Part shown: positions 1-10,984 of the stretch, piece by piece
How the letters are laid out: each line of letters opens with the position of its first letter
Numbering within the stretch: the first letter of the stretch is position 1
Source: Avena insularis
Taxonomy: Eukaryota > Streptophyta > Magnoliopsida > Poales > Poaceae
Length of the DNA stretch: 64,000 nucleotides
NCBI GenBank assembly: GCA_023614405.1
Contig: CM042688.1
Location: forward strand, 445,026,028-445,090,027
Reading direction: 5' to 3'
The notes under the pieces: model-generated
Database searches by the model: none
Told to the model about the DNA's origin: nothing
The model's input: only the letters and a program-made list of their open reading frames with translations
Translations under genes and position numbers: made by a program

Positions 1-1110
1 TATGTCAGTGTCTCTAGCGGATCATACTTTTCGGTCACGCCTCCCTGATTTGAACTCGATAACATAGCTCGAGGCGTCTGCCGTTTAGTCAGGCTGCTAG
101 GTCCCACATGTCAGCATCTCATTAGAAGGATCATGTGTATGATGGAATTTTTTTCTTGGCTTGCGCTACCCCGTTCCGAGTTGATAGCGCTGCTCGACGC
201 ATCTACCGTTTAACCAACAACCTGAGCCCCACATGTCATCCTCTCATTAGAAGAAATGTGTGTATGATGGATTTTTTCCTTGGCTCGCACTACCCTGTTT
301 CAAAGTTGATAGCGCTGTTCGATGCATCTACCGTTTAATCACGATGCTGGGCCCCACATGTCATCCTCTCATTAGAAGAAACGTGTCTATGATGGAATTT
401 TGTCCTTCGCTGGTGCTACCCCGTTCCGAGTTGATAGCGCTGCTCGACGCATCTACAGTTTAACCAACCTCCTGAGCCCCATATGTCATCCTCTTATTAA
501 AAGAAACGTGTGTAGGATGGATTTTTTTCCTTGGCTCATGCTACCCTGTCCCGAACTTGATAGCGTTGTTCGATGCATCTACCGTTTTATCACGATGTTG
601 GGCCCCACATGTCATCCTCTCATTAGAAGAAATGTGTGTATGATGGATTTTTTACTCTCTGTCGCGCCTTCGTGTTCCGAACTTGATAGCGTTGCTCGCT
701 GCATCAGTCATTTATTCAGGCTAGTGGGTCCCTTATGTCAGCCTCACATTAGAAGAATCGGTTGTATGATGGAATTTTTTTCTTCTATAGCGCTACCCTA
801 ATCCGAACTAGATAGCGTTGCTCGACGAATCTGCCGTTTTCTCACGCTGCTGGGTCCCCCATTTCAGCCTCTCATTACAAGAAATGTGTACATGCTGAAC
901 TTTTTCTCGCTCGCGCCTCCCTATTTCAAACTGACAACGTTGCTCGATGCAGCATCTGTATAAGGTCGCGCTACTGGGTCCCAAATTTCAGCCTCTCTGT
1001 AAATGAAATGTGTGTATGATGGACTTTTTTTGGCCATGTCCGCTATTTTGACCTTGGAACTTGCTGGGTCCCAGATGTCAACCACCTCTGTGCAGGAAAC
1101 GTGTCTATGT
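1..1110. repeat. 125-bp tandem repeat array
   Basis: About eight to nine head-to-tail units. The landmark TGTATGATGGA recurs near 135, 260, 385, 510, 635, 760, 885 and 1011, a spacing of 125-126 bp. Each unit also carries a TTGATAGCG..GCTCGACGCATCT block, a GGGTCCCACATGTCAG block and CTCTCATTAGAAGAA. Short ORFs repeat with the same period and are not genes. The array starts before the window, and its last units decay after about 1,010. Confidence 0.85.
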
Positions 1111-1204
1111 TGGGTCCGAACTGAAAGCCTCTATTTGAAAGAAACATGTGTATGTTGGACTGTTTTTTCGCATCCCAGATGTCAGCCTCAGAGTACAAAA
1201 AATG

Positions 1205-2290
1205 CTCAGAAAGGCCGAATTAAAAAGATTCTGGGCTAACTCGGGGCGGATGCCCTATTCGTCATGGCTTATATTGCATGGGCTCACTTCTAAATTGAAT
1301 GGGCTACGGTCGGTGGCCACAAGACCATGAAAAGGCCGAATTAAAAGGTATTGGGCTATGCTTGGGGCTGATAGGATAATTTCATGGGCTATGCTTGGGC
1401 CTGCTGGGTCCGACATGTCAGCTTCTCTATAAGTGCAACGTGTGTATGGTGGACTTTTTTTCAGCCACGTCCGCTGTTTTCACCGTGGCAGTCGTGTATG
1501 GTCTTACTGCTGGGGCCCTTATGTGAGCCTCTCTGGCATGTTCTGGTTTGTGGGTCCCCGATGCAGCCTTGTATGTTCTGTCTGGTCGGTTCCCGATGGA
1601 AGCCTCTCTATACAAGTATTTAAACTTTTTTTGAACCCACCCTCAAAACAAACTCCAGGGACGCTGCATGCTGGTGGGTCCGTGATGTCAGACTCTCCGT
1701 AATGCGATATTGCTAGGAGAAAAAAAATGTAAACCCAAGATACACACATACACACACAAAGGCGATTCGTACAAAACCTTGAAATCAAATAAATGTAAAC
1801 TGAGTGCCAAATACAGCAAAGATATTAATAGAGAAAATATCATTAAACTTTTATTAATACTAAAATTTCTGTATTAGTCTTCTTAAAATATTTTGTTTGT
1901 CTATGTTTATCGCTTTTAAAATATAAAAGGGCGGTGCTCCTGGCATCTCAATTTATAAAATGCCACATAATGGGGGTATTTTCTTAAAAACATGGGTAGA
2001 CAGAGTTTTTTATTATGAGAGGTGGGGGGAATGCCCAAAAGGCCGAATTAAAAAGAGTTTGGCTATTTCTCTACGTGGGTTATATTTCATGGGATATGCT
2101 CCATGGGATTCATTCTCAAATTTTACTGGGATCTGGTCAGCAGTCCGCTGACCCGTAAAAGGCCGAACTAATATGTTCTCGGCTATGCTCCATGGGATCC
2201 TTTCTAAAATTTTGATGGGCTGTGGTCAGCAGTACCTGAACCCTAAAAGACTGAATTAAAATGTTCTAGGCTAAAGAGGGGCCGAATGAG
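1205..2290. repeat. Degenerate repeat region with GGCCGAATTAAAA units
   Basis: The phrase AAAGGCCGAATTAAAA or a near variant recurs near 1210, 1331, 2037, 2158 and 2246. It is followed by GGGCTATGCT, a CATGGG stretch and TCTAAATTT..TGGGCT, giving a unit of roughly 120 bp. Between the two groups (1,405-1,700) lie scattered remnants of the upstream array (GGGTCC..ATGTCAG), then AT-rich sequence with a short ACACAC run to about 1,960. No gene is visible. Confidence 0.6.
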
Positions 2291-2293
2291 CTA

Positions 2294-2416
2294 CTCCATC
2301 TGATCCAAAATAATGTTCTCGGATTTGGCTTGATTCAGACGTATCTAGCACTAAAACATGACTAGATATGTCAAAATCTACAGAAATGTAAGAACATTAA
2401 TTTGGATCGGAGGGAG
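2294..2416. mobile_element. Stowaway-type MITE
   Basis: The ends are inverted: CTCCATCTGATCCAAAATAA at the left and TTTGGATCGGAGGGAG at the right, flanked by TA on both sides (2292-2293, 2417-2418). The internal pair TCTAGCACTAAAACATGACTAGA is typical of Triticeae Stowaway (Tc1/mariner-derived) elements. Its length of 123 bp fits. It is non-coding and depends on a transposase in trans. Confidence 0.8.
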
Positions 2417-2884
2417 TACTAGATTTCTTCTCCTGGTTAATAAAAATTGCATTGTGATGTGATCTGCCGGATTCGAAACAAAGACCACAACGAGGGCGGA
2501 GGAAAGCAATAATTCTTTTTGGTAGATATTCATGTCAAAATTCAACAGTATAGAATAAGGTAGAAAAATTATCAACAGATTTGAAGTTAATATTCAGGAG
2601 CACTTGACCAATTCAGCAGCATTTCAAAAGTGACCAATGCAGCAATACAGACAATGACAGAACATTTGAGGGATTCAGTAGCTTTACTGCTTGAAATTCA
2701 ATAGCAGTATAGAGAGAATCAGTTCTTGTTCCAGCTAAAAAAACCTTGGCCCACGATCAGTTTGGCCTGTTCTCCTAATACACTCAATAATTGGAGCAAG
2801 CAAAACTGACGATCAAGTCTTCTTTTCTGTGCATGCCTCCTTCTCACATCAATGCAAAGCCTGATCAAGATTATGATTTTATGA

Positions 2885-3360
2885 CAAAGCCAAGTTACAA
2901 AAGAAAAGCAAGACCATCTACTACACTTGATCTAAACAAGTAGCGGTACATCAGTATTTGTTCTATAAAATGCCATGTTCAAAAAAAAAAGCAAGACCAT
3001 GTACTGCACTTGGTCTAAACAAGTAGCAATACATCAGTATTAGTTTTATAAAATTCCAAGCTCCAAAAGAAAAGCAAGACAATCTGCTGCACTTGATCTA
3101 AATAAGTACACATACATCATAGTTAGTTCTAAAAAATATTGTATTGTACGTACTAATAGTAACAACAGAAACATTTGATAAATTCAGTAGCATTTAAAAG
3201 ATTTAGCAGTATAGAATATGACCGAAAAATATCGACAAATTCCCAGTGCATATTCAGCAGCACTTGACATATTCCCAGGTCATATTCAGCAGCACTTGAT
3301 AGATTCAGTAGCATGTCAAACTAACCGAATTAGCAGTACACAAACAATAATTGACAGATT
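2885..3360. repeat. Short direct repeats (about 80 bp, then about 40 bp)
   Basis: The phrase AAAGCAAGACCATCTACTACA..TTGATCTAAACAAGTAGC..ACATCAGTATT occurs three times (from about 2900, 2985 and 3065). From 3,170 on, the motif CATATTCAGCAGCACTTGA repeats at roughly 40-bp spacing. The flank at 2,417-2,885 is AT-rich with no feature I can name. Confidence 0.6.
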
Positions 3361-3760
3361 CAGCAATGCACACATTGAAATCGCACCACGAACACAGTAC
3401 CATCTTCTCTGGATCCGATGATATCTCCTGTCCGCAGGCCTGTTGTCGGTAGAGGCATAGAGGAGTACCTGCTTGTTTTGCCGTAGCGGAAACTGCGCAC
3501 CCTCATCGAGTGAGCTTCACAGAGGTGGGCGAGGAGCCGGCGACGAAAATGCAGCCATCCTCCATGCAGTTGCAAGGGCCGTGCGCGCACACAATCTTGT
3601 GGTTGTGGACCTGACGGTACGCGACCAATGTCCCGCAACCATCGCTGAGGCATCTGCTACCTTTTCCTCTGGTGACTCGACGGTTCAACTCCTTGGAGCA
3701 TACGGCCAGACGGACGGCGCTGGTAGTGTCCATACGCATAGCGATCTCGTCGAACACGTT
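3360..3760 (-). pseudogene. SINA-like E3 ubiquitin ligase fragment (broken)
   Basis: On the minus strand one frame (3757 to 3503) reads CLSDGCGTLVAY, then HNHKIVCAHGPCNCMEDGC. This is the Cys/His spacing of the second half of the SIAH/SINA zinc-binding domain (C-x4-C, H-x3-C, PC-x-C-x4-GC). The neighbouring frame (3653 to 3360) continues as LLAHLCEAHSMRV..FRYGK and EDGTVFVV, the part that follows the zinc finger in plant SINA-like proteins. The match therefore passes from one frame to the other near 3,590-3,600, which points to a frameshift. No RING finger is visible upstream, so this is an N-terminally incomplete remnant. Plant SINA proteins are ubiquitin ligases with large, fast-evolving grass families. 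The family call rests on motif spacing only; a gene with an undetected intron is the main alternative. Confidence 0.5.
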
Positions 3761-4049
3761 GGTGCCGACGTTGCTCCATCCGCCGTATCACCGGTTGGGC
3801 CCCGAACCCGCCATTGTGTCCTGCTGGTTTGGGGGTGAGGCGGATCAATCTATGACTGCTGGGAGGTTCTGGAGGAGAGGGGTGGCGCCCTGGAAGGACC
3901 GATGCTGCGGGCGAGATGGCAAGGAAAATGAGTGATGCGCGTATTGGATACGATACCAAATAGTTGCCGGAGATGGGGAAGACGGTATGGCTCTTTGAAC
4001 GAGGAGGTTTTGCATGTTCCTTCATCGGTCTTCTGCTGCAGGGCGTAGC

Positions 4050-4180
4050 TGCATCGAGGAGACTTTAATTATTAGCTAGATAATATAGCACGCCAACGCT
4101 ATCTAGTACTACTGCAGTACTAGCATCGAGGAAGCTTTACTAGTAATTAGCTAGCTAGTCTAGCACGCCAACGCTGTCTA
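4050..4180. repeat. Imperfect tandem duplication, about 70 bp
   Basis: GCATCGAGGAGACTTTAATT..TAGCTAGATAATATAGCACGCCAACGCTATCTAG is followed by a second version with GCATCGAGGAAGCTTTACTA and GCACGCCAACGCTGTCTAG. The second copy ends exactly where the next transposon starts. Confidence 0.65.
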
Positions 4181-4181
4181 G

Positions 4182-4928
4182 GGGTGTGTTCGGCTCTGGA
4201 ATGTAGTAGCATGGAATGGAATGGTTCCATTCTCCACGCACGGAATGGTTCCATACCAGTGTTTGATTCAGCCAAAAGTGAGGAACGAAATGGTTATATT
4301 TTGTTCGGTTGGGTGGAATGGAATGTCTAGGATTGGGTTCTGCCCACCTCATTCATACCTATGGTGAGGATACCTCCTAGATGTAACACAAACTAAGAAA
4401 AAATTCAGTAGCATATTGTTTGTATTATAAGAAGTAAGAAGAACAAATATATTTGATCAAGCATATATCATAGATTTGATCAAGAAATCAACAAAACTTG
4501 CAATATTTGGTCCAAATTAAAGTGGACAGGGCACATAGATGAGGATATATCATTGTTGTTTGCTTGCCTGCCATCGCCGCTTGCCCCGCCACCGCTGCTG
4601 CTTGCCCCGGAGAGAGGGAGAGGCGTGGGAGAGATGAGGAAGGGCCACCGGGGAGGGAGTGGGAGAAGGGCGCCGCCGTCGGAAGTGAGAGAGAGGAGGG
4701 AGGCGTGGATAGGGTTGCGTGGTGGGTGGCTGCCCGACGGGTGAGAATAGGCCTATCTTTTTCCAGAGCATTTTGGGTGATTGTTAGTGCCTTGTTCCTC
4801 GCGATTGCACCGATTCGGTTTCGTGGAACTAGTTGGTTCTGTTCTATTCTGGAACCATACACTAGAATTGCCTCTAGGTACATAATGGTTCCGTTCCATT
4901 CCTCCTAAGTCTCAAACCGAATACACCC
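4182..4928. mobile_element. Harbinger-like non-autonomous element
   Basis: The termini are inverted: GGGTGTGTTCGG at the left and CCGAATACACCC at the right. A TAG occurs on both sides (4179-4181 and 4929-4931), a likely 3-bp target duplication. Just inside each end are runs of GGAATGG and CATTCC, giving further inverted similarity. At 747 bp it is long for a MITE. The centre (4,550-4,760) is GC-rich and may be captured host DNA; its ORFs are low-complexity and not recognisable. The superfamily call rests on the TIR type and 3-bp TSD. Confidence 0.6.
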
Positions 4929-4944
4929 TAGTAGAATGAATGCC

Positions 4945-5415
4945 ATATCATCACAGTATAAAATTGTACTACTCCATAAAGTAGTAATAGGTAAAGCTGA
5001 GAAAATAATTATATTTTCGAGCCGCTTCCATAAAGTATCGGGTGTATATTTGGTTCTTGTACTTGTGGATAGCGTTCATTGTGCTAAAGTATAGTACAAT
5101 ATCAATAGAATCTCCTACTTCCTCCGTTTCAAAATATAAGGTGGTTTAGCTTTCCTAAAAAAATGTATCTAGACATCTTTTACTACACACTAAAAGTAGT
5201 GTGTATGTTCGGAGTGAACCACACACTAAAAGTCGTCTAGATACATTTGTTTCGCACAAGTTAAAACATTTTATATTATGGAACAGAGTGAGTAGATGCT
5301 AGAATGGAAAAGAAGATTCCAGGGTTAGCAATGTTAGAATTTGCTAGTCTTGATACAACGGTTAATGTTAAAAGTTAACCGTACACTATATAGTGGTAAC
5401 ATAAAATAAGATAAA
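4945..5415 (-). repeat. Family A copy, split by a Stowaway MITE
   Basis: Read on the minus strand it begins at the ACCACTATATAGTG end near 5,400 and runs to the TTTATGG..AGTA end near 4,950. The stretch TCAATAGAATCTCC is separated from GATGCTAGAATGGAAAAGAAG by the MITE at 5118-5292. Other A copies have these two pieces joined as TCTAGATGCTAGAATGG. Confidence 0.7.
5118..5292. mobile_element. Stowaway-type MITE inside a family A copy
   Basis: Ends CTTCCTCCGTTTCAAAATAT and ATATTATGGAACAGAGTGAG are inverted and flanked by TA at 5116-5117 and 5293-5294. The unoccupied site in sister copies is TTCTAGATGC, which carries a single TA. This confirms insertion at a TA inside a CTAG. Confidence 0.85.
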
Positions 5416-5529
5416 TCTCTAAAAAATATGGTCTCGTCATATCAACTTATCCAAAGACTAGTGCATGAGGCTATATAATCATTCAAGCCAAGGTTGTTTT
5501 CATAGAGTACGACCCTTACACAAGCATTG

Positions 5530-5670
5530 AGGTGATTGTTCATGTGTATGACATGTGGTCCGTAACATCCTGTTGATGCTAAAATTTCCATAATTTCTAA
5601 AAGAACTCTAGTGCATTATGATTGTTCATGTGTATCACATGTGGTCCGTAACATCGGCGGACTAAAGTGC
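5530..5670. repeat. Direct repeat, about 88-bp spacing
   Basis: TGATTGTTCATGTGTATGAC followed by ATGTGGTCCGTAACATC occurs twice (from 5,532 and 5,620), as does GTGCATTATGAT. The stretch 5,415-5,885 is otherwise AT-rich with no gene visible. Confidence 0.5.
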
Positions 5671-5885
5671 ATTATGATAAAGGTCCAAAAAAATATAGTC
5701 AAGTAAATAAACATATTACCGATACAAGGACATGTTTTAAAAGAGAGGAGACCAACAAGTTGAAAGCCAATGACTTCAGACAACCAAACAAAATAAACAT
5801 TTCAACATGGTCTAGAACTATTTTTCTACTTGTAGTACAAACTATTACATATGAGCAGCCCGTGCAGGATTAGAGGTGCATCGGA

Positions 5886-7967
5886 TCATAAAAACGACTG
5901 AGACCACAAATCTGATGGTATGAACCAAAGAGGATGCTTCACCGTTCCTGTCCAGAAGCAAGGGTTACTAATTCCCTCAAGGACATTGATTTCAGAAGTA
6001 ACACCATAGTCTTTACCACTAAGACTCAAGCGGCATAATTCAAGATGCGCCTCTCTGGAAGCTATGCTGTAGTTGGTAAGATGTAGACAGAGTTGCTTTT
6101 CATCAGATAACCTGAGGTAAGATCTGCACCGCCTACGCGCATGATAATCGGATAGTTCACTCCAAGGAAAAGAGAATAGGATCCATGACCATCAATCCTT
6201 TCTCATGGATTAGCTTGATCAACTTGACCAATGTTCATTGAGAACACCAAGCAGCCAAACCTGTAAGTATAAGTGGAGATAGTGTGACCGCAGTGTACAA
6301 CACGAGGATGAGCAGCACCTGTACGATGGCGCCAATGACAAGTAAGACAACAGGGATCATAAGAAGCATCAAGCGTATATATATGAAGAAGTCTAGAACC
6401 ATCTGCAGATCTTGCTAACCACCGAAAACCAAAAAAGTAGTCGTGCTCGTCTCTAGTAGCATTAAGAAATGAATCCACCAACTCGTCCGCGGCAGCTGGT
6501 TGGGCCAAGACTAGTGCAGGACCTTGAAAAGGTAGCAAAATGCGTTAACTTATGATTCCGGCAGCATGATATAGTGAATCCTACTGAAAAATTTCCTTCC
6601 AATTAAACTGCATGCAAAGTAGCTCGAACATAGCAAAAACAACTATGGCCTAGAATCGTACAAAGGAAACAAAGCATTATATAATAGGGAAATTTCCTAG
6701 AGAACGGACTCATCTTTTTTTAACAAGACGGGCAATTTTTGGCTCATTTTGTCTAAAAAAGGCAAAGATAATTGACCGGTTCATTTGCAGGGGAACTTGC
6801 CGAAAGCCCGTGCAAATGCAGAAAACATAGGATAGAAAAGACACAGGAGTTTACATTTGCAAGTCCATTTATACTCCTGCAGGATTGCGGTTGTGTTGGA
6901 TTACATTGCACGGAAAAACCATTGAACAGATTCTTTTCAAGAGCTTCAAGTACATCTTAAATTCCTATCGAATGAATTAAAAGACATCTGGAAAAATCTA
7001 CTGTGCATAATTCAATCCGATGAATCAAACGACTGCTATAAGAAAAAATCCTACGAAAAAACTATGATTCGTACAGTTCATCGAGTCTAAAATAACTACT
7101 CGTATTTTTATTTAAACGAAACACTCCCTATGTCAATTCAGTAAAATAGCTTGGGCACATGAGTAATTAAGCCAGTACAATACATATGAAGGAATAATTA
7201 CCAGGATGCAGAGGATCCCAAACATGAACGTTGCCATACAGAGATGTGGCGAACACCAGTCCCTCGTGGTTAATTCAATCATTGTAACTGTAAGGGCTCA
7301 GGGTGTGGTTAAGAGGAAGTGGAAGAACTGTCCATCCATCATCATCGCCCTGAAGGATGGCAATTCTGACGTTGAAGACCGCAACAAGCGAGAAATCTTT
7401 ATATCTGCCAGCAGTTGTGGGAACTTGACAAATAACAATCTTCTGCATTACAGCTGGAAGATCATTATCCAACAAGAACGTGGTTGACTGGTCGGTTGAT
7501 TGGAACGACAATGCTGGGAGAGGAATCTTGCGACAAGTTCACATGTTGCAAAGCTCCAACTTGCCTCTGAAGCTAGTCGTGGCAATCCAATCTCCATTAG
7601 CGCCTACCCATTACCCAGAAGTATAGCCTAGCACCATAGCATCGGAGGAGAACCTGTCCAGCAGCGACAGCTTGCACGGGAGGCTATCAATTTTGATGTA
7701 ATGCAAGAAATCTAGCGGTCGCTTGGCAAGGGGGAATGAAGAACACATGGGAGGCCAAATGGCATTGAAGCATCCAGAGTTGCACTAGCTTTCGCAGATT
7801 CAAGAAAAAGTTTGGACGAACCGATTAGGTTGGCGGCGGTGATGACGTCGCAGCGGGTTGTGAGTTCTTCAAAGGGGCCTTCGGTAAACATGTCGTGAAA
7901 AATCTCACAATCATGCTCATTGTTCTTGCTCGCTGACGCCATTGCAAGGCAGCGTCTATATTTCATT
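5886..7967 (-). pseudogene. DUF295 / F-box-like gene, decayed
   Basis: The minus-strand similarity is to the plant DUF295 family, whose members usually carry an N-terminal F-box and act as putative substrate adaptors. Exon 1 (about 7967 to 7202) starts MASASKNNEHDCEIF and has an F-box-like stretch (TRCDVITAANLIGSSKLF). It then shows VLGYTSG, ANGDWIATTSFRGKLEL, FNVRIAILQGDDDGWTVLPL, and GLVFATSLYGNVHVWDP just before a GTAATT donor. An intron of about 680 bp ends at a CAAG acceptor near 6522. Exon 2 (6522 to 5886) has GFRWLARSADGSRLL, VNYPIIMRVGG and the C-terminal HPLWFIPSDLWSQ before a stop. The conserved order is kept, but there are frame changes (near 7,712, 6,200 and 6,050) and stops after YTSG, LCNM and PYSYND. 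I infer a pseudogene. Confidence 0.65.
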
Positions 7968-8369
7968 GATTGGGGTTTTGGAAGAGAGGGGGAATCGAGG
8001 GTGGCAACTACCTGCGTGAGAAGAGGAAGATAATCCGAAAGAGGAATATGGCAGCAGTGGCGGAGCGTGGTGCTGAAGGGGAAGACGCCGGGAAGAGAAG
8101 GGGAAGACACCCTAGAGGGGGCAGGGGAATGGGCAAGAGGGAAAAGGCTGAATTAATCAACAGGAGTGTGCGCTCCTCAGCTGCATTTCGAGGAGACAGT
8201 GACCCGCCGACTCCCTACTCCCTAGTACCAGTAGACATCTAGACGGTGGGATTAGTTAATTTGGAGGAGACTATGACATGCCTGAGTCTACTAGACGCCT
8301 AGGGTACGGGTTGTACTGGACGAGCTCTGTAGTACTATTTTACTTGCATGGACGAGCTCTATTTTTCTT

Positions 8370-9480
8370 TTTTCACGGAACGAGATCTGTACTATGTTGT
8401 CCATAAGCAAAAAGTATTAGGCATCCACTATGTTGTCCATAAGCAAAAAGTAGTCCTGATGGATGAGACCACATACATAGTAGAGCTTCACCTAAGCTTG
8501 TGGCTTGTCCATAACCAATATAAAATTATTTACTCTCTCCTCTCTATCTTGCACCTGTATACTTTTTGCAGACATATGGATCCCAGCTTATAGATAAGTT
8601 CACTTTATCAGCCACGGCGTTGATGTTGCGAAATCTGACACACAACACTATTTAGCATGGGAGGAAAATTTGGCATTAGCTCCACATCGTTTGTCTTGCC
8701 AAATATCTGCATAGTGGGACCTTACATAGAATAAAACAAGACATAGTAAAGGGTGTTCTCTCTCCCTATCGCACGAGAGAGAAGCAGTGCACTACCACAT
8801 GATCAGATAGAGTAGTACTTGGAATTTGGCATCGACGCACGGAGTTTCTCCGATTCCCTAGTTTCTCAGATTTGGAACTAACCATGCAACATATGGAACT
8901 AGTTCCAAAAGCCAAATATCTATTTTGTAACTACATTTGGCTATACATTGTGGGTGCCCAGGGCATCCACTATGTTGTCTACCCACAAGCGAAAAAGTAG
9001 TCCATAAGCCTATCCATATACATAGTAGAGGTTCACTTTAGTGGAATTTCCTTAAGGGTGACCTACAAGCTGATGGGTTATCCATAAGCAATAAACAATT
9101 ATTTTACTTTCTCCTCTCTCTCTTGCATGTGTGTATTTTTAACAAACATGTGGGTCCCAGCTTAAGGTGAACTCGACCTTATACATTGTACTAGCTATTT
9201 CTATAAGCTGTGTGGGTCCCATCTTTTGGCAAAAGTTCACCTTATACATAGGTGATGTTATAGCTACTTCCACAAGCTGTGTGGGACCCACCTTATGGCA
9301 AAAGTTTACCTAGGGCATCCACTATGTTGTCCATAAGGGTGTCCACAAGCAAAAAGTAGTCCTTATGGATGACCACATATATATATATATATACATAGTA
9401 GAGCTTCACCTTAAGGAAATTTTCTTAAGGGTGACCCATAAGCTTGTGGCTTGTCCAAGGGAACCCATAATGTTGCCATT
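8370..9480. repeat. Local interspersed repeat family (three copies)
   Basis: GGGCATCCACTATGTTGTCC, a CATAAGCAAAAAGTAGTCC block, CATAGTAGAGCTTCACC, CTTAAGGGTGACC and GTGGGTCCCAGCTTA recur in this order from about 8,395, 8,945 and 9,308. At 9,196-9,305 a sub-block containing AAGCTGTGTGGGTCCCA is itself tandemly duplicated. The ORF at 8348-8593 is simply one repeat copy. A (TA)n run lies at about 9,376-9,393. Confidence 0.6.
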
Positions 9481-9609
9481 ACCAAATCTGACGTAAAGGT
9501 AAATCTGGCTTTGGTAAAAAATATAGCAAGAGCTCCACAATATACTAGTAGCAAATATTTATAACGTGGGTCCCACCATCTAGCTAAAACAACACATGAA
9601 GCAAATATG

Positions 9610-9815
9610 GAACTACCCTCACAGTGTATTTAAGGTTTGTGCATAAATTTCATTGTGCTAAACACTATCAATAGAATCTTCTAGATCCCATAATGGAAAA
9701 GAAGATACAACCGCTAGCAATGTTGGGATTTGACAATCTTGATTCAACGACTAGTGTTCAAAGTTCTCCATACACCATATAGTTGTAAGATGTAAGATAA
9801 GATAAGAAAAGCGAG
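9610..9815 (-). repeat. Family A copy, partial
   Basis: Contains CAATAGAATCTTCTAGAT, GGAAAAGAAGATACAACCG and AATGTTGGGATTTGAC, and ends at TAAGATGTAAGATAAGATAAG, the A 5' end read on the minus strand. The distal third of the unit is missing. The following interval to 10,580 holds no recognisable feature. Confidence 0.65.
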
Positions 9816-10589
9816 GCGAGGGTAAATTATGGGCCCACGCAAGGCATCGTTGTTTACAGAAAAGCCCATGTGCTGAAGCTAAAATCTTGGGAATTTGACA
9901 TGATACATAAACAACATATGTCCATGTGCTCATCCAACGTACTTCGCAATGCTCAAGTTGAATCATCACATATAAAACAATTGATGCATATGGATTGTGA
10001 AGTGTATAAGAAAAGAATCAAATTTGGTTAGATTTCAGCTAACTGGAAACTAACCATGAAATATTGAGTGAAATGCACACATTTGTAGTTTTAGTTAACT
10101 TGAGCATTTGCAGAGGACGGTGTTCAACCAAGCTAAAACGACATCAATCTACGCAAAAAATTCTACATGAACTTTCAAAAGCAATAGAATTCATGGAAGG
10201 ACACCACTTCCAGGCCGGTACTATTTTACTGTCTCAATCGCAAAAAGGCACGATTAGGACAGCTAATCATGTATGAATTTGGTCAAATACACTCAAATTT
10301 GTTTGAAATGGACTGATTTGCACTAGGGATGCATGCTTTGGGATTGATTTTGTCCACTCTCCAAGATATGGGACTAATTTGTATCCCGGGTGCGAGAAGT
10401 GGGACTAAAACTATGTTTACCACGATCTTTGGCAAGAAACAAGTTATACAGATCCTCTAACTTATACTGTAGAAGAAAAGCTAGAGAAGTCGTAGGATAC
10501 TAACTTTCCTTCTTCCAAACAATACAATATTAAGGCCTAAATGTCATAAAATTAATTTGTACTACCTCCACCCTAGAGCTTATTAATTA

Positions 10590-10745
10590 AGGCTTATATT
10601 TTTGTACATGTGTCTTGCCATGTGTACATGTATTTGTACGTGTCTGTGTACGCGTGTGTGGTGTGCGTCCATGTACATGTATACATGTAGCTTTTTGCGC
10701 GTGTGTGTGACGTGTGAGTGGCCAAGTATCTGCAGGCGTGTACAT
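10590..10745. repeat. TG-rich degenerate microsatellite
   Basis: A purine-pyrimidine alternating stretch (GTACATGTGT, GTACGTGTCTGTGTACGCG, GCGTGTGTGTGACGTGTG). The His/Thr-rich ORFs on the minus strand here are translations of this simple sequence. Confidence 0.6.
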
Positions 10746-10814
10746 ATATATTTCCATATACAAGACATGTTTTAGTATGATTATATATATGAGAGCGAGT
10801 TGTGCTGCAAACAT

Positions 10815-10905
10815 ATAATCTCTCTGACCCATATTTGTTGGTTTAGATTCATCTAGATACCGATGTATCTAGTCAAGTTTTAGTGCTAGATACATCCGTA
10901 TATAT
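10815..10905. mobile_element. Stowaway-like remnant
   Basis: CTCTGACCCATATTTGTTGG, ATCTAGATACCGATGTATCT and TAGTGCTAGATACATCCG match the left end and inner palindrome of the MITE at 22160-22279, but the right terminus is gone. Confidence 0.5.
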
Positions 10906-10984
10906 CTAGAGTATGTGTTATTGTGTTGTATATATGACATACTCGCCCCACCCGTTAGCACACACAAAAAAAACATTGCGGTTG

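Noticed and set aside
1..1110. CRISPR-like regular repeat
   Set aside because: The whole 125-bp unit is repeated, with no unique spacers, in a plant-type sequence full of introns and LTR elements.
3503..3757. F-box at the N-terminus of the SINA-like fragment (EIAMRMDTTSAVRLAVCSKE)
   Set aside because: Superficially F-box-like, but the following Cys/His pattern fits SINA better and the stretch is too short to support a second domain.
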